Below are positions 51,440-60,046 of a stretch of 64,000 bases of DNA, one piece after another (the stretch's first letter is position 1; each line of letters starts with the position of its first letter). The DNA is from CAVZYN01 sp963779515. GTDB taxonomy: Bacteria; Pseudomonadota; Alphaproteobacteria; Rhizobiales; Hyphomicrobiaceae. The stretch lies in the NCBI GenBank assembly GCA_963779515.1, contig CAVZYN010000002.1, positions 744,001 to 808,000 on the forward strand. Direction: 5' to 3'. The notes below the pieces were generated by a model that saw nothing but the letters and a program-made list of their open reading frames with translations, was not told the origin of the DNA and did no database searches. Both the position numbers and the translations under genes were made by a program.

Positions 51440-52516
51440 ATGATGTTTGCAAGCGAGGCGGATCTCACAAAGTCGCTGCGGCAGGCGGGACTCGGCATGC
51501 TGGCGGCGGGGGTCGTGGCAACCGTGCGTCCGACAGTGTTGTTTCAACGGCGGCACGGACTGGACACCGAGACAGCCATTGGCGCGAGCAAGTTCGGCGG
51601 ATTGCCGGATCTGCCGCGTGGCTTCCGTTGGCCGGTCCGGCCACCGCTGCAGCGCGCAGCCAAGATCGCGGCGGCCTACCGGGGCGTGGCGGTGGATCAA
51701 CGCCGCAGGATGGAGACGTATGTGCCCGACCCGGACTACAAGATGCGAGGACCGTACAGCGAGGATGACATCGCTGCGATGGAAATGCAGTACAAGCGCA
51801 AGGGCGAAGTGCTGTTCCAGGAGTTTTCGCTGTCCTTCGTTGCGCAACTCGATCTCGGAGCCCTGTCGCAGGAGGCCGGCTTCGACGTGGCGTTTCCCGA
51901 TACGGGCTGGCTCAGCATTTTCGAGGATGTGACCACAGGTGAGCCAACGGCGGCGCCGCGCCTGTTCTGGCATGACGTGACGGCAACCGATCTGATCCGG
52001 CAGCATCCGCCGCGGCAATTGATCGATTATTGCGATGCGATTAGTGAGCCGCCGGAGATCCCTTGGTCGGAGCGCAACCGGGCCGGGCTGCTGATGCCGT
52101 ATTCAGCCCTGTCGGTGCCGCATCATTGGAAAAGCGCATTCGCGCGCGGCACCAAGCGATGGGACCTATTTTGGGATTGGTTCAAGGAAGCCCCAGGCGA
52201 GTACCATCCGCCGCCGCTGGCCGAGGCCATAGATGATCGCAGCACGTATTTCGGCGACCATTTCGGTGGCTGGCCCTGCGACATTCAGGGCCACGCCGAA
52301 GACGATCTTGGCGATGGCGGAAGGGGCTCCGTGGTCAAGGGCCCGGGTCAATCTGCATGGCGCCACGTGTTCTCTTACGGCGGCGAGAATTACGCCGATG
52401 ATATGCTGGCAACACCCGCGGAGCCGACGGACGGCAACCACTACATCTTCGTTCGGGATGATGATCTCGCGGTGCGGCGGTTCGATCGTGCGGCGTCCAC
52501 GCTGCAGTTCACTTGA
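51440..52516 (+). CDS. DUF1963-family (YwqG-like) protein
   Basis: 358 residues from ATG 51440 (GAGGG upstream; ATG 51443 also possible). The family entry motif SKFGGLPDLPRGFRWP is at about residues 50-65. Other landmarks are FVAQLDLGALSQEAGFDVAF, DTGWLSIFEDV, and DIQGHAEDDL near residue 285, where DUF1963 proteins usually have an HxxxG..QxxQ-type segment. Function unknown; DUF1963 is widespread and cytoplasmic. Transcribed alone. Confidence 0.85.
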   Translation: MMFASEADLTKSLRQAGLGMLAAGVVATVRPTVLFQRRHGLDTETAIGASKFGGLPDLPRGFRWPVRPPLQRAAKIAAAYRGVAVDQRRRMETYVPDPDYKMRGPYSEDDIAAMEMQYKRKGEVLFQEFSLSFVAQLDLGALSQEAGFDVAFPDTGWLSIFEDVTTGEPTAAPRLFWHDVTATDLIRQHPPRQLIDYCDAISEPPEIPWSERNRAGLLMPYSALSVPHHWKSAFARGTKRWDLFWDWFKEAPGEYHPPPLAEAIDDRSTYFGDHFGGWPCDIQGHAEDDLGDGGRGSVVKGPGQSAWRHVFSYGGENYADDMLATPAEPTDGNHYIFVRDDDLAVRRFDRAASTLQFT

Positions 52517-52541
52517 GCGCGTGGGCGTTCGCGGCAGGCGG

Positions 52542-53108
52542 TCATCCCAGGGCCGGCCGGTCGGCGAACGGCTCCTGTTCGCCGGACGGGATCGGCACGT
52601 CGAAGGCGACGATAGTCATCGAGATCAGCGTGTAATACCCGAGGATGCCGACCAACTCGACGACGGTTTGTTCGCCGAGCACCTCGACCGCGCGCCGGTA
52701 GGTTGGCTCGGACACGCGCCGCTTGGTCGTCAGGTCCTGCGCGAACGCGTAGAGGGCGGCCTCATCGGGTTTAGCGAACTGCGGCGTCTCGCCCTTGCGG
52801 ATCGCCTCGACGGCTGCGGCGTCGAGACCGGCCTTGATGCCGATCGGCGCGTGCACGAACCACTCGAATCCGGCTTGCCAGTGCGCGCCCGTGACCAGGA
52901 TCGCGAGTTCGGAGAGGCGTGGCGGCAGGGATGTGCCGAAGCGGCAGAAGGCGCCGAGGGCCTGCGCTTTGTCGGCGAGATCCGCGCTCTTGAGCCAAAC
53001 GCGCAGCGGCCCCTGCACAACGCCGCGCGGCCCCGAGCTGATCGCGTCATAGACGCGGCGCTGTTCAGGCGACATTTTTTCCGGCACGATATCGGTCAGA
53101 CGGGCCAT
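52542..53108 (-). CDS. Carboxymuconolactone decarboxylase-family protein
   Basis: 188 residues, all helical. RLSELAILVTGAHWQAGFEW followed by HAPIGIKAGLDAAAVEAIRK is the CMD core, but the CxxC of the AhpD-type peroxidases is absent, so it is closer to the decarboxylase-like branch. It may act on a lactone or dienelactone. Divergent from the maiA-like gene (36 bp between starts), with which it may share a promoter region. Confidence 0.88.
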   Translation of the reverse strand: MARLTDIVPEKMSPEQRRVYDAISSGPRGVVQGPLRVWLKSADLADKAQALGAFCRFGTSLPPRLSELAILVTGAHWQAGFEWFVHAPIGIKAGLDAAAVEAIRKGETPQFAKPDEAALYAFAQDLTTKRRVSEPTYRRAVEVLGEQTVVELVGILGYYTLISMTIVAFDVPIPSGEQEPFADRPALG

Positions 53109-53143
53109 GGCATTCCGTTGCGAGGTTGGCGGGAGCTCGATCG

Positions 53144-53794
53144 ATGAAGCTTTACAGCTACTGGCGCTCGCTGGCGACCCTCAGGGTGCGCATAGCGCTC
53201 AACCTGAAGGGCGTGGCCTATGAGCAGGTGATCGTCGATCTCGCCGCTGGACACCAAAAGCAACCCGGCTTCAAGTCGGTCAATCCGCAGATGGTGGTGC
53301 CGGCGCTGGACGACGGCGAGGGGCCGGTGTTGTTCCAATCGATGGCGATCCTGGAATTCCTGGAGGAAAAATTCCCGGCGCCGCCGCTGCTGCCGGCCGA
53401 TGCGCGGGGCCGGGCGCGCGTGCGGGGGCTGGCGCAGATCACCGTTGCCGATACGCATCCGCTGATCGTGCCGCGCGTGCGCAACTATCTCGAGAAGGAG
53501 CTTTCCCTCGATGAGGCCGCGCGGCTCGCCTGGATCCGGCACTGGATCGATGCAGGTTTGGGGGCAATCGAAGCGCATCTCGTGGGCGAGGCGGAGACCG
53601 GTCGTTATTGTCACGGCGATCAAGTGACGATGGCCGATGTTTGCGTGGTGGCGCAAGCGATCGGGTATCAGGCCTACGAGGGCAATCTCGCAACCTACCC
53701 CGCGATCAGCACCGTCGTTGCACGCTGCATGGAGCAAGAGGCGTTCCGGAGCGCGCATCCGCGTCTTCAGCCGGATGCGCCGAAACCGGCGTAA
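53144..53794 (+). CDS. maiA: Zeta-class GST / maleylacetoacetate isomerase-like protein
   Basis: 216 residues from ATG 53144 (GGAG at 53131-53134). The N-terminal thioredoxin fold reads MKLYSYWRSLATLRVRIALN, NPQMVVPALDDGEGPVLFQS, MAILEFLEEKFPAPPLLP; the C-terminal helical domain follows. Length and overall sequence fit MaiA. However, the SSC motif that forms the zeta-class active site (usually RSSCSWRVRIAL) is RSLATLRVRIAL here, so only the first Ser is kept. Activity may be altered. No hmgA or fahA is adjacent. Confidence 0.82.
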   Translation: MKLYSYWRSLATLRVRIALNLKGVAYEQVIVDLAAGHQKQPGFKSVNPQMVVPALDDGEGPVLFQSMAILEFLEEKFPAPPLLPADARGRARVRGLAQITVADTHPLIVPRVRNYLEKELSLDEAARLAWIRHWIDAGLGAIEAHLVGEAETGRYCHGDQVTMADVCVVAQAIGYQAYEGNLATYPAISTVVARCMEQEAFRSAHPRLQPDAPKPA

Positions 53795-53952
53795 CACAAT
53801 GCACGTGATGTGCCTTGGCTGTGCCAACACGGCCGAGGGTCGAAACCGGTGCTCAGCTGCCGCCGCAGGGCCCAAGCAAGACCGCGGATACCCGACGCGA
53901 ATGACCCCAAGCCGACATCCGGCAGGCTCTCGCAACCACATCGGCCTTGCAT

Positions 53953-53968
53953 CAGAACGCTCGTTCTG
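53953..53968. promoter_or_regulatory. Perfect palindromic operator upstream of the TetR gene
   Basis: CAGAACG-CT-CGTTCTG is a 16-bp inverted repeat with a 2-bp centre, ending 14 bp before the TetR start codon. Its half-sites (AGAACG/CGTTCT) have the size and symmetry of TetR-family operators, and its placement fits autorepression of the operon. Not verified by search. Confidence 0.65.
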
Positions 53969-53982
53969 CTACGCATGTCGCC

Positions 53983-54582
53983 ATGCCGAGAGCGAGCGCA
54001 CATACGAAGAACGATCTTGTTGATCGAGCGATGGCCCAATTCTGGCGCCACGGCTACGGATCAACCTCGATGGATGATCTGGTTCGGTCGACCAAGATCA
54101 GCCGCCACGGAATTTATGCGGCCTTCGGTGGCAAGCAGAAACTGTTCCTGGCGTGCCTTGACGCTTATTCGCAGTCAGTCGTGACGCCAGCGTTTGGCCA
54201 AGTTGAACGGGACGGCGCTGATCTCAAGTCAATCGCCGCATTTTTCGAACTGCAGATCTCGCGTGGCGAAGCATTGGGATTGCCAGGCCCCGGTTGTCTG
54301 ATGACGAACACGATGACCGAAGCGGCGCCGCACGATCCCGACATCATGCAGCGCGTGGCGCAGCACAATGAGCGCCTCCGTATTGGCTTCTTGAATGCCT
54401 TGCGCGGCGCCCGAGGACGAGCGTCACGGCATTCGAGCGCGGAGCTGCGTGAACTGGCGCTCCTGCTTCAGACATTTGCTGGCGGACTATGGGCATGTTC
54501 GCGCACGACCTCGAACGCCGATGATTTGCGGCATGCCGTGAACACATTCTTGGAACTCATTGAGGAAAGGATCAGGCGATGA
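53983..54582 (+). CDS. TetR/AcrR-family transcriptional regulator
   Basis: 199 residues from ATG 53983; an upstream in-frame start at 53947 would swallow the operator. The N-terminal HTH reads LVDRAMAQFWRHGYGSTSMD, DLVRSTKISRHGIYAAFGGK (recognition helix), KQKLFLACLDAYS. The C-terminal ligand domain includes PGPGCLMTNTMTEAAPHDPD, the pattern of the TetR_C_16/17 NemR-like subgroup, with a cysteine at about residue 106. It probably represses the two following genes in response to an electrophile or similar small molecule. The ATG of the next gene overlaps its stop. Confidence 0.9.
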   Translation: MPRASAHTKNDLVDRAMAQFWRHGYGSTSMDDLVRSTKISRHGIYAAFGGKQKLFLACLDAYSQSVVTPAFGQVERDGADLKSIAAFFELQISRGEALGLPGPGCLMTNTMTEAAPHDPDIMQRVAQHNERLRIGFLNALRGARGRASRHSSAELRELALLLQTFAGGLWACSRTTSNADDLRHAVNTFLELIEERIRR

Positions 54583-54947
54583 ATGACATTTCAACCTTGT
54601 TGAAGCGCTACGAAACGGCGTGGAATGAGCGCGATGCGACTCGACGGCGGGCGCTCTTAGACGAGTGTTGGGCGAAATCTGGAGTCTATACCGATCCGAC
54701 CGCACAGACACACTCGCGGCACACCCTATGCGATCACATCGGTGCGTTCCTTGATGGCAATCCGGGCCACGCTTTGCGCGTTGTCAGCGGCGTTGATGAG
54801 CACCACAGCCAAGTCCGGTTCGAGTGGCAATTGTTGGACGCGGGCGGCGCTGTCGCCATTTCTGGCATGAGCCACGGCCTCATCGGGGAAGATGGATTGA
54901 TCGAGCGTATGACCGGTTTTTTTGGTCAGTTCCCCTCCGCCATTTGA
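54579..54947 (+). CDS. SnoaL-like / NTF2-fold protein (122 aa)
   Basis: An N-terminal helix LLKRYETAWNERDATRRRAL and LLDECWAKSGVYTDPTAQTH are the SnoaL-like entry. The strand-rich remainder (RVVSGVDEHHSQVRFEWQLL, AVAISGMSHGLIGEDGLIER) completes a NTF2 fold with a hydrophobic cavity. Such proteins bind or isomerise small hydrophobic ligands. ATG overlaps the TetR stop by 4 bp, so it is a direct target or partner of the regulator. Enzymatic activity is unproven. Confidence 0.85.
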   Translation: MNDISTLLKRYETAWNERDATRRRALLDECWAKSGVYTDPTAQTHSRHTLCDHIGAFLDGNPGHALRVVSGVDEHHSQVRFEWQLLDAGGAVAISGMSHGLIGEDGLIERMTGFFGQFPSAI

Positions 54948-55636
54948 TCGAGACGCAGACCGTGGCCCAACAATCCCAGCTGAGTGCCTTCGTTCCGTTG
55001 AAAGAAATCGAAGACGTTTTCATCGCGCGCACGGCGCACCTCTGCTGCACCGCCTTGCGGCTCGCTGATGGCAAAGTGTGCCTCTTCAGCCCAGTGCAGG
55101 GTTTGAGCGTCGCCGCCGAGGCTTCATTGCACCACATCGGGACCGTGTCGCACCTTCTCGCGCCGAACCACTATCACAACAAGGCTTTGGCCGAATACGC
55201 AGCGGCCTTTCCCAAGGCGCTGCTCTGCGCCTCGTCGAAGGCGGTACCGCGCCTTAAGAAGCTGACCGGGCTGGATTTCAGCGATATTGATCGCGTCGCC
55301 GAAAAACTAGCCAACGCATTTTCTGTCCTGGTGCCGGATGGCCTAAAGACAGGCGAGATCTGGCTACGTCGCGATGCAAAACGACGGCGCACTTGGTTCG
55401 TCGTCGATGCTTTCAGCGGTCCGAAAATTACGCCGGAGAGTGACCGCTCAGAAACGGCGGCATTCCTAGGCACGTTTCCGACCTATGGGGTGCAAGACCG
55501 AACCCTATATCTAAACTGGTTGCGACCGCAGTTGCGTGCTGACAAGCCCACACTTATGGTCCCGTGCCACGGCTCGATTGTCGCAAGTAATGACCTTCCG
55601 GGGCAACTGTTGGCTTTGGCAGAGCACCATCTCTGA
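54944..55636 (+). CDS. DUF4336 (metallo-beta-lactamase-like) protein
   Basis: 230 residues if started at TTG 54944 (overlapping the previous stop) or 224 from GTG 54962. DUF4336 landmarks are VSHLLAPNHYHNKALAEYAA, FPKALLCASSKAVPRLKKLT, and TPESDRSETAAFLGTFPTYG, then VPCHGSIVASNDLPGQ. DUF4336 proteins belong to the MBL superfamily but generally lack full zinc motifs; here HYHNK and the later CHGS histidine may be the remaining metal ligands. Third gene of the TetR operon. Function unknown. Confidence 0.8.
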   Translation: MIETQTVAQQSQLSAFVPLKEIEDVFIARTAHLCCTALRLADGKVCLFSPVQGLSVAAEASLHHIGTVSHLLAPNHYHNKALAEYAAAFPKALLCASSKAVPRLKKLTGLDFSDIDRVAEKLANAFSVLVPDGLKTGEIWLRRDAKRRRTWFVVDAFSGPKITPESDRSETAAFLGTFPTYGVQDRTLYLNWLRPQLRADKPTLMVPCHGSIVASNDLPGQLLALAEHHL

Positions 55637-56039
55637 GCCCTGCCATGCTCGCCCTGAACTGCTGCATGCAATGCCCGCTCCTGTGCAGGTTTCTCGGACA
55701 TCGGCATTGCAATCGTCGCCGCTTGCTCGGGCCGATGTTCGAGAAGCGCCAAGGCACGAAGTCGCGGGAGGTGGAGCACCGGCGGTGCAGCGGGCTCCTA
55801 TGGCGATAGTGCTGGCGTGCGCTGGTTGAGTGGTCGTTTGCCGGGCGGCAATGGATCGCTGAGCCGGTCATGCCGGCGAGCCTGATCGGCACTTTCGGCA
55901 CCGGACGGTGACCGTAATCGAGCGCGGCGCACGATTTCGGGGCGGCGCACACCGGCCGAACAGCGTTGAAGCCGCGCGCCGCCGTTGCCGGCCGAAGGCC
56001 AGCACGCTGTTCTCACAATGATCTTGCTTGTCGTCGCGG
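55637..56039. other. 403-bp region between DUF4336 gene and IS91 transposase
   Basis: No credible coding frame. It probably contains the left-end non-coding sequence of the IS91-type element. The boundary cannot be placed because these elements lack terminal inverted repeats and target duplications. Several short GC-rich inverted repeats occur around 55840-55990. Confidence 0.45.
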
Positions 56040-57278
56040 TCATGGCGGCTTGCTCGTGAATGGCGGCGCTCGCGCCGACGGTCGATGCCGTGGAGTTTCG
56101 CCGCGCGCGAACACCTCGATGATGAGCATCCGGCCACCGCAACACGGGCACGGCCGCGGAGCGATGCAGGGGGCGTCGGCATCAGCGGCATTACCGCTCG
56201 TCGATGGCTGGGCGGTCTTCGCCGCCTTCGCCATGTCGACGCCGAGCAGGTGGCGGGCGCGCACGATCGTCGCCTTGCGATTGCCATTGGCGAACAAGCC
56301 GTAATGCCGGATGCGATGGAAGCCTTTTGGCAGCACGTGGATCAGGAACCGTCGGATGAACTCGGCCGGAGCGAGCGTCATTGTCTTCCAGCGACCGGGC
56401 CCGTCGTTGCGGTAATCCTTGTAGCGGAACGCGATGCCGCCATCGCCGGCGGCGACGAGACGGCGGTTCGAGATGGCGACGCGGTGGGTGTAGCGCGAGA
56501 GATAGCGCAGCACCTGCTCGGGGCCGGCGAACGGTGGCTTGCAATAGACGACCCAATCGATGTGGCGCAGCGGCCCGAGGAACCGCTTGAAGGTTTTCGG
56601 ATCGGCAAGGCCGGCGTGTGCGTTGAAGAACGTGAGCTTGCCGTCGGCGTGCGCTTCGGCCAGCAGCGCGATGAACTTGCCTTGGAACTTGGCTGCGAGC
56701 ACGTGCACGTGGACGAGAAAGTCCGGGCGCGCGCCGATCCAGCGGCTCTCATCCTCTGACAATCCGCCGCCGGGCACGATCATGTGCACGTGCGGGTGAT
56801 GCGTCATCGCCGAGCCCCAGGTGTGCAGCACGGCGGTGATGCCGATCCGGGCACCGAGGCGTTTGGGATCGGCGGCGATCTGCAACGTGGCCTCGGCAGA
56901 CGCCTTCATCAGCAGATCGTAGACCACGCGCTTGTTCTGATAGGCGATGTCGCGCAGCTGGCTCGGCAGCGTGTAGACAACGTGGAAGTACGGCACCGGT
57001 AGCAGTTCGGCCTCACGCTCAGCCAGCCATTTGCGTGCAGCCGAGCCCTGGCACTTCGGGCAGTGTCTATTGCGGCAGCTGTTGAAGCTGACGACGGTGT
57101 GGCTGCAGGCGCCGTTCTCGCAGCGCGCGACGTGGCCACCGAGCGCCGCTGTGCGGCAGCGCTCGATTGCGCTCATCACCTTCATCTGACCGAGGCTGAC
57201 ATGCCCGCGATTGGCGTCACGCCAAGCGGGGCCATGGTCGCGGAAGATGTCCGCGACCTCCAGCGTTGGATGCGACAC
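56040..57278 (-). CDS. IS91-family HUH/Y1-type transposase
   Basis: 412 residues, starting at GTG 57278. N-terminal zinc finger CENGACSHTVVSFNSCRNRH and CPKCQGSAARKWL. Rep-like HUH motif HPHVHMIVPGGGLSEDE, and catalytic tyrosine region VLRYLSRYTHRVAISNRRL. C-terminal CPCCGGRMLIIEVFARGE is a second zinc finger. It nicks single-stranded DNA and mobilises the element by rolling-circle transposition. Full length, no frameshift seen. Confidence 0.92.
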   Translation of the reverse strand: MSHPTLEVADIFRDHGPAWRDANRGHVSLGQMKVMSAIERCRTAALGGHVARCENGACSHTVVSFNSCRNRHCPKCQGSAARKWLAEREAELLPVPYFHVVYTLPSQLRDIAYQNKRVVYDLLMKASAEATLQIAADPKRLGARIGITAVLHTWGSAMTHHPHVHMIVPGGGLSEDESRWIGARPDFLVHVHVLAAKFQGKFIALLAEAHADGKLTFFNAHAGLADPKTFKRFLGPLRHIDWVVYCKPPFAGPEQVLRYLSRYTHRVAISNRRLVAAGDGGIAFRYKDYRNDGPGRWKTMTLAPAEFIRRFLIHVLPKGFHRIRHYGLFANGNRKATIVRARHLLGVDMAKAAKTAQPSTSGNAADADAPCIAPRPCPCCGGRMLIIEVFARGETPRHRPSARAPPFTSKPP

Positions 57279-57287
57279 GGGCGGGCG

Positions 57288-58226
57288 CTACTTCTGCTTG
57301 TGCTTGTGCTTGCGCTTGCCCGGATGCCCGTCGCGCACTTTCGGCAACGACAGCGCATCGAGCGGGCTCTCGATGCTCGCGATCATGCCGGTGGCGACGC
57401 GTGCATACCGAGCCGTCGTCTCGAGCTTGTCGTGGCCGAGAACCGCCTGGATTTTCCGGATATCCACCCCGGCTTCGAGTAGATGCGTCGCGAAGCTGTG
57501 GCGGAGTGAGTGCAGCGTCAACCCCGGCTTCTTGATGCCAGCTGCCGCCACCGCCTCACGGAACAACCGGCTGTATTGGCGCGGCGTGATCGGCGTGTCG
57601 TCATCGCGGCCGGGAAAGAGCCACCGCTGTTCCGGCACGATGCCGGAGTCGCGCCACGTCGGCCGTTCCCGCCACCAGACTTCGAGCAACTCCAGAACAT
57701 CGGGCGGCAGCATCGCGTTACGATCCTTTCGGCCCTTGCCTTGCACCACGCGGATGATCTTCTGCGCCCGGTCGATGTCGCTGACGCGCAGGCGCGCCAC
57801 CTCGCCAGCCCTGAGGCCGCAGCCGTAGCTGATCGTCAGCATCGCGCGCGCCTTGAGCGACGGCGCCATCGTCAAGATCCGTTTGACCTCGTCGGGAGCG
57901 AGGACGACCGGGACCTTCTGCGGCTCTTTCAGATGATAGACCTCGGCGGCGAGATCGAGCCGTCGCATCGTCACCTTCAAGAGGAACTTCACCCCCGTCA
58001 TAATGCGATTACGGTTACAGATCGTCAGACCGTCGGTCTCGATCAACGACAGCTGGAAGTTCTTCACGTCATCGGCCGTCGCCGTCTCCGGCGATCGCTT
58101 CAGGAAGGCGGCAAAGCGCTTGCAACTCGCGATGTGGCTGCGCTCGGAATGGCGACCGAGCTTGCGGGCACGCATGTCGTCGATCATGCGCTGACGCAGC
58201 GGGCTGACGGTGGTAATGTCGCTCAT
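57288..58226 (-). CDS. Tyrosine recombinase of the IS91-type element
   Basis: 312 residues. N-terminal SAM-like core-binding domain (RHSERSHIASCKRFAAFLKR). Catalytic domain: first Arg in SYGCGLRAGEVARLRVSDID, LTLHSLRHSFATHLLEAGVD (HxxR), LGHDKLETTARYARV with the nucleophilic Tyr. The C-terminus is Lys/His-rich. It probably resolves or assists transposition of the IS91-type element, and its translation leads into the transposase. Full length. Confidence 0.92.
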   Translation of the reverse strand: MSDITTVSPLRQRMIDDMRARKLGRHSERSHIASCKRFAAFLKRSPETATADDVKNFQLSLIETDGLTICNRNRIMTGVKFLLKVTMRRLDLAAEVYHLKEPQKVPVVLAPDEVKRILTMAPSLKARAMLTISYGCGLRAGEVARLRVSDIDRAQKIIRVVQGKGRKDRNAMLPPDVLELLEVWWRERPTWRDSGIVPEQRWLFPGRDDDTPITPRQYSRLFREAVAAAGIKKPGLTLHSLRHSFATHLLEAGVDIRKIQAVLGHDKLETTARYARVATGMIASIESPLDALSLPKVRDGHPGKRKHKHKQK

Positions 58227-58482
58227 GGGGAGCTTCTCCTGAGTGAGGTTGTTGGGACCTCGATCCTCAGGAGGGGCCTCCCCGCCCCGTTACGCCTCGA
58301 TGCTCAATTGGTTACCGTGACGGCGCCACAGCCCCCGCGCCGCGGGCTGGAGCGCAGCGACTTCGTGCAATGGCCCAAACCGGATGCGGGGTCGATTGAT
58401 CCGGTTGCGTTGCCAGCGGATGGGAAGCGGACACGCAGATGGGCCAGGGGAGAGCCGGCAGGCGCGATCCAACGGGCGCCGT

Positions 58483-59484
58483 TTAGGTGATCGGCGCGAT
58501 GGCGATTGGCCGGTTTTCGGCGACGGACCGGCATACCGCTTCCAGTGTCGCGATGTTCGCGATCTTCTGGACATCGGTAAAAATGTAGTCGGCCTTGCCT
58601 TCGCAGGCCCGGGCGAACAGCTCGAGGTTTTCGCGCACCGTATCGGCGAATTGAAACTCGCGGGTCTCGACCGCGTTGTCCGTGCGATGCAGCGTCAGCG
58701 TCACGGGACCGGGCGTATCGGGGTGCGTGTGATTGCGAACCTCGACCCAGGCGCCGGTGCCATAGATGGTGAGGCGGATGTAGTTCGGCGTCACCAGAAT
58801 CGCATTGATGTATCCAGTCGGGCCAGCGGCAAAGCGCAAGTGCGCCGAGATCACGTCGCCGGTTTCGGGATAGGCGACGCGACTTGTGGTTGCGGCATAA
58901 ACTTCGCTGACGGGACCGAACAGATCGATGAACAGATCCGTCAGGTGAATGCCCATCGCGGTCATGCCGGCCGCAGGCGCGTGCGTGGGCGACAGGCGCC
59001 AATCGTCTTTCGGCATGTTGGCGAGCTTGTCGTGGCTGAAATTGGCCTCGGCGTGCATGATGGTGCCGAGCGCACCTGATTGAACGAGCCTGCGGACCTC
59101 CTTGATGGCCGGCTCGTAGCGCCGTTCATGGCCGATGCCGAGCATGCGGCCGGCTTTGCGGCAGGCTGCGACCGAGCGTTCGGCGTCGGCGCGTGTCAGC
59201 GCCAGCGGCTTTTCGCAGAATACATGTTTGCCCGCCGCCGCCGCGGCGAGGATTTGCCGGGTGTGCAGCGCGTGCGGTGTGCACAAGATCACGGCGTCGA
59301 TCGATGGATCGGCGAGTGCATCATCGAGACGCGGCACCAGCTTGACGCCATGCTGTTTCGCGAATTCAGTGACGGTCGGGCTTGGGTCGACGGCGAGCAC
59401 GATCTGGAGGTCGTGCGATTCCTTCATACGCTGAATCATGATCTTGCCCCACCAGCCGAGGCCCGCCACCGCCGCACGGATCAT
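58483..59484 (-). CDS. Gfo/Idh/MocA-family oxidoreductase
   Basis: 333 residues. N-terminal Rossmann motif VAGLGWWGKIMIQRM (GxGxxG), then AVILCTPHALHTRQILAAAA and KHVFCEKPLALTRADAERS with the EKP motif whose lysine is catalytic. The C-terminal alpha/beta domain contains GITAMGIHLTDLFIDLFGPV-like sequence with the conserved His. It probably oxidises or reduces a sugar or polyol-like substrate using NAD(P). It lies 34 bp upstream of the flavin reductase start on the same strand's order. Confidence 0.9.
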   Translation of the reverse strand: MIRAAVAGLGWWGKIMIQRMKESHDLQIVLAVDPSPTVTEFAKQHGVKLVPRLDDALADPSIDAVILCTPHALHTRQILAAAAAGKHVFCEKPLALTRADAERSVAACRKAGRMLGIGHERRYEPAIKEVRRLVQSGALGTIMHAEANFSHDKLANMPKDDWRLSPTHAPAAGMTAMGIHLTDLFIDLFGPVSEVYAATTSRVAYPETGDVISAHLRFAAGPTGYINAILVTPNYIRLTIYGTGAWVEVRNHTHPDTPGPVTLTLHRTDNAVETREFQFADTVRENLELFARACEGKADYIFTDVQKIANIATLEAVCRSVAENRPIAIAPIT

Positions 59485-59518
59485 CGCATTGTCCTTTGCT
59501 TCGTTCGCTCGCGTGGAC

Positions 59519-60046
59519 TTAATTGTCTGAGATGAGATCGGCGGGCCGGCAATAGCGGCCGGCGCTGAAGATCAGAGGCTCGCCCTCGCGGAAGGCTGCG
59601 TGATGCACGCGGCCGATGAAGATCACGTGGTCGCCGCCGTCGGTCGCGGTCTCGACCGAGCATTCGAAGGTGGCGAGCGTCCCCTCGAGGATTGGGCAGC
59701 CGCCGTGGCCAGACCGGAAGGCGATGCCGTCGAATTTGTCCTGCTGCGATCGGGCGAAATGCTGCGCCAACCCAAGCTGCGCGCTGGCCAGGACATTGAC
59801 CGCAAAGCAGCCAGCGTCCCGGAAACTCTGTAACGATGGGGCCGAGCGCCGGAGACTCCAGAGCACCAGCGGCGGGTCCAGCGACACCGACGAGAACGAG
59901 TTCGCCGTCAAGCCTTCGAGCTTTCCCTCGCCCGCCGCGGTGGTGATGATCGTGACGCCGGTTGCAAAGCGGCCGAGGGCCTGGCGCAGGTGTGCGGCCT
60001 CAATGATGCTCGTTGATCTGTCCGCGCTGGCGCCGTCGTTTCTCAT
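59519..60046 (-). CDS. Flavin reductase-domain protein
   Basis: 175 residues from ATG 60046 (GGAGA upstream; ATG 60085 also possible). FMN-binding split-barrel motifs: LRQALGRFATGVTIITT, GLTANSFSSVSLDPPLVLWS, CFAVNVLASAQLGLAQHFA, HVIFIGRVHHAAFREGEPLI. Such proteins supply reduced flavin to a monooxygenase or act as one themselves. It is transcribed before the Gfo/Idh gene (34 bp apart) and is divergent from a LysR regulator, its likely controller. Confidence 0.9.
   Translation of the reverse strand: MRNDGASADRSTSIIEAAHLRQALGRFATGVTIITTAAGEGKLEGLTANSFSSVSLDPPLVLWSLRRSAPSLQSFRDAGCFAVNVLASAQLGLAQHFARSQQDKFDGIAFRSGHGGCPILEGTLATFECSVETATDGGDHVIFIGRVHHAAFREGEPLIFSAGRYCRPADLISDN

Larger units (their letters stand above)
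56040..58226 (-). mobile_element. IS91-type element with transposase and tyrosine recombinase
   Basis: The tyrosine recombinase gene (57288-58226) precedes the HUH transposase gene (56040-57278) on the - strand with a 9-bp gap, the arrangement of IS91-family elements carrying an accessory integrase. Coordinates given cover the coding part only. The ends probably extend into 55637-56039 and 58227-58482; a palindrome-rich patch (GGAGGGGCCTCC, 58272-58283) upstream of the integrase may be part of one terminus. Both genes appear intact. Confidence 0.8.

Noticed and set aside
53799..53950. Cys-rich small frame between the maiA-like and TetR genes
   Set aside because: It lacks a ribosome-binding site, overlaps the TetR promoter region and has no continuity of amino-acid pattern; probably a chance frame.
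57510..58490. Open frame antisense to the tyrosine recombinase
   Set aside because: The recombinase on the - strand has all catalytic residues; the opposite frame lacks any domain and has a skewed composition.
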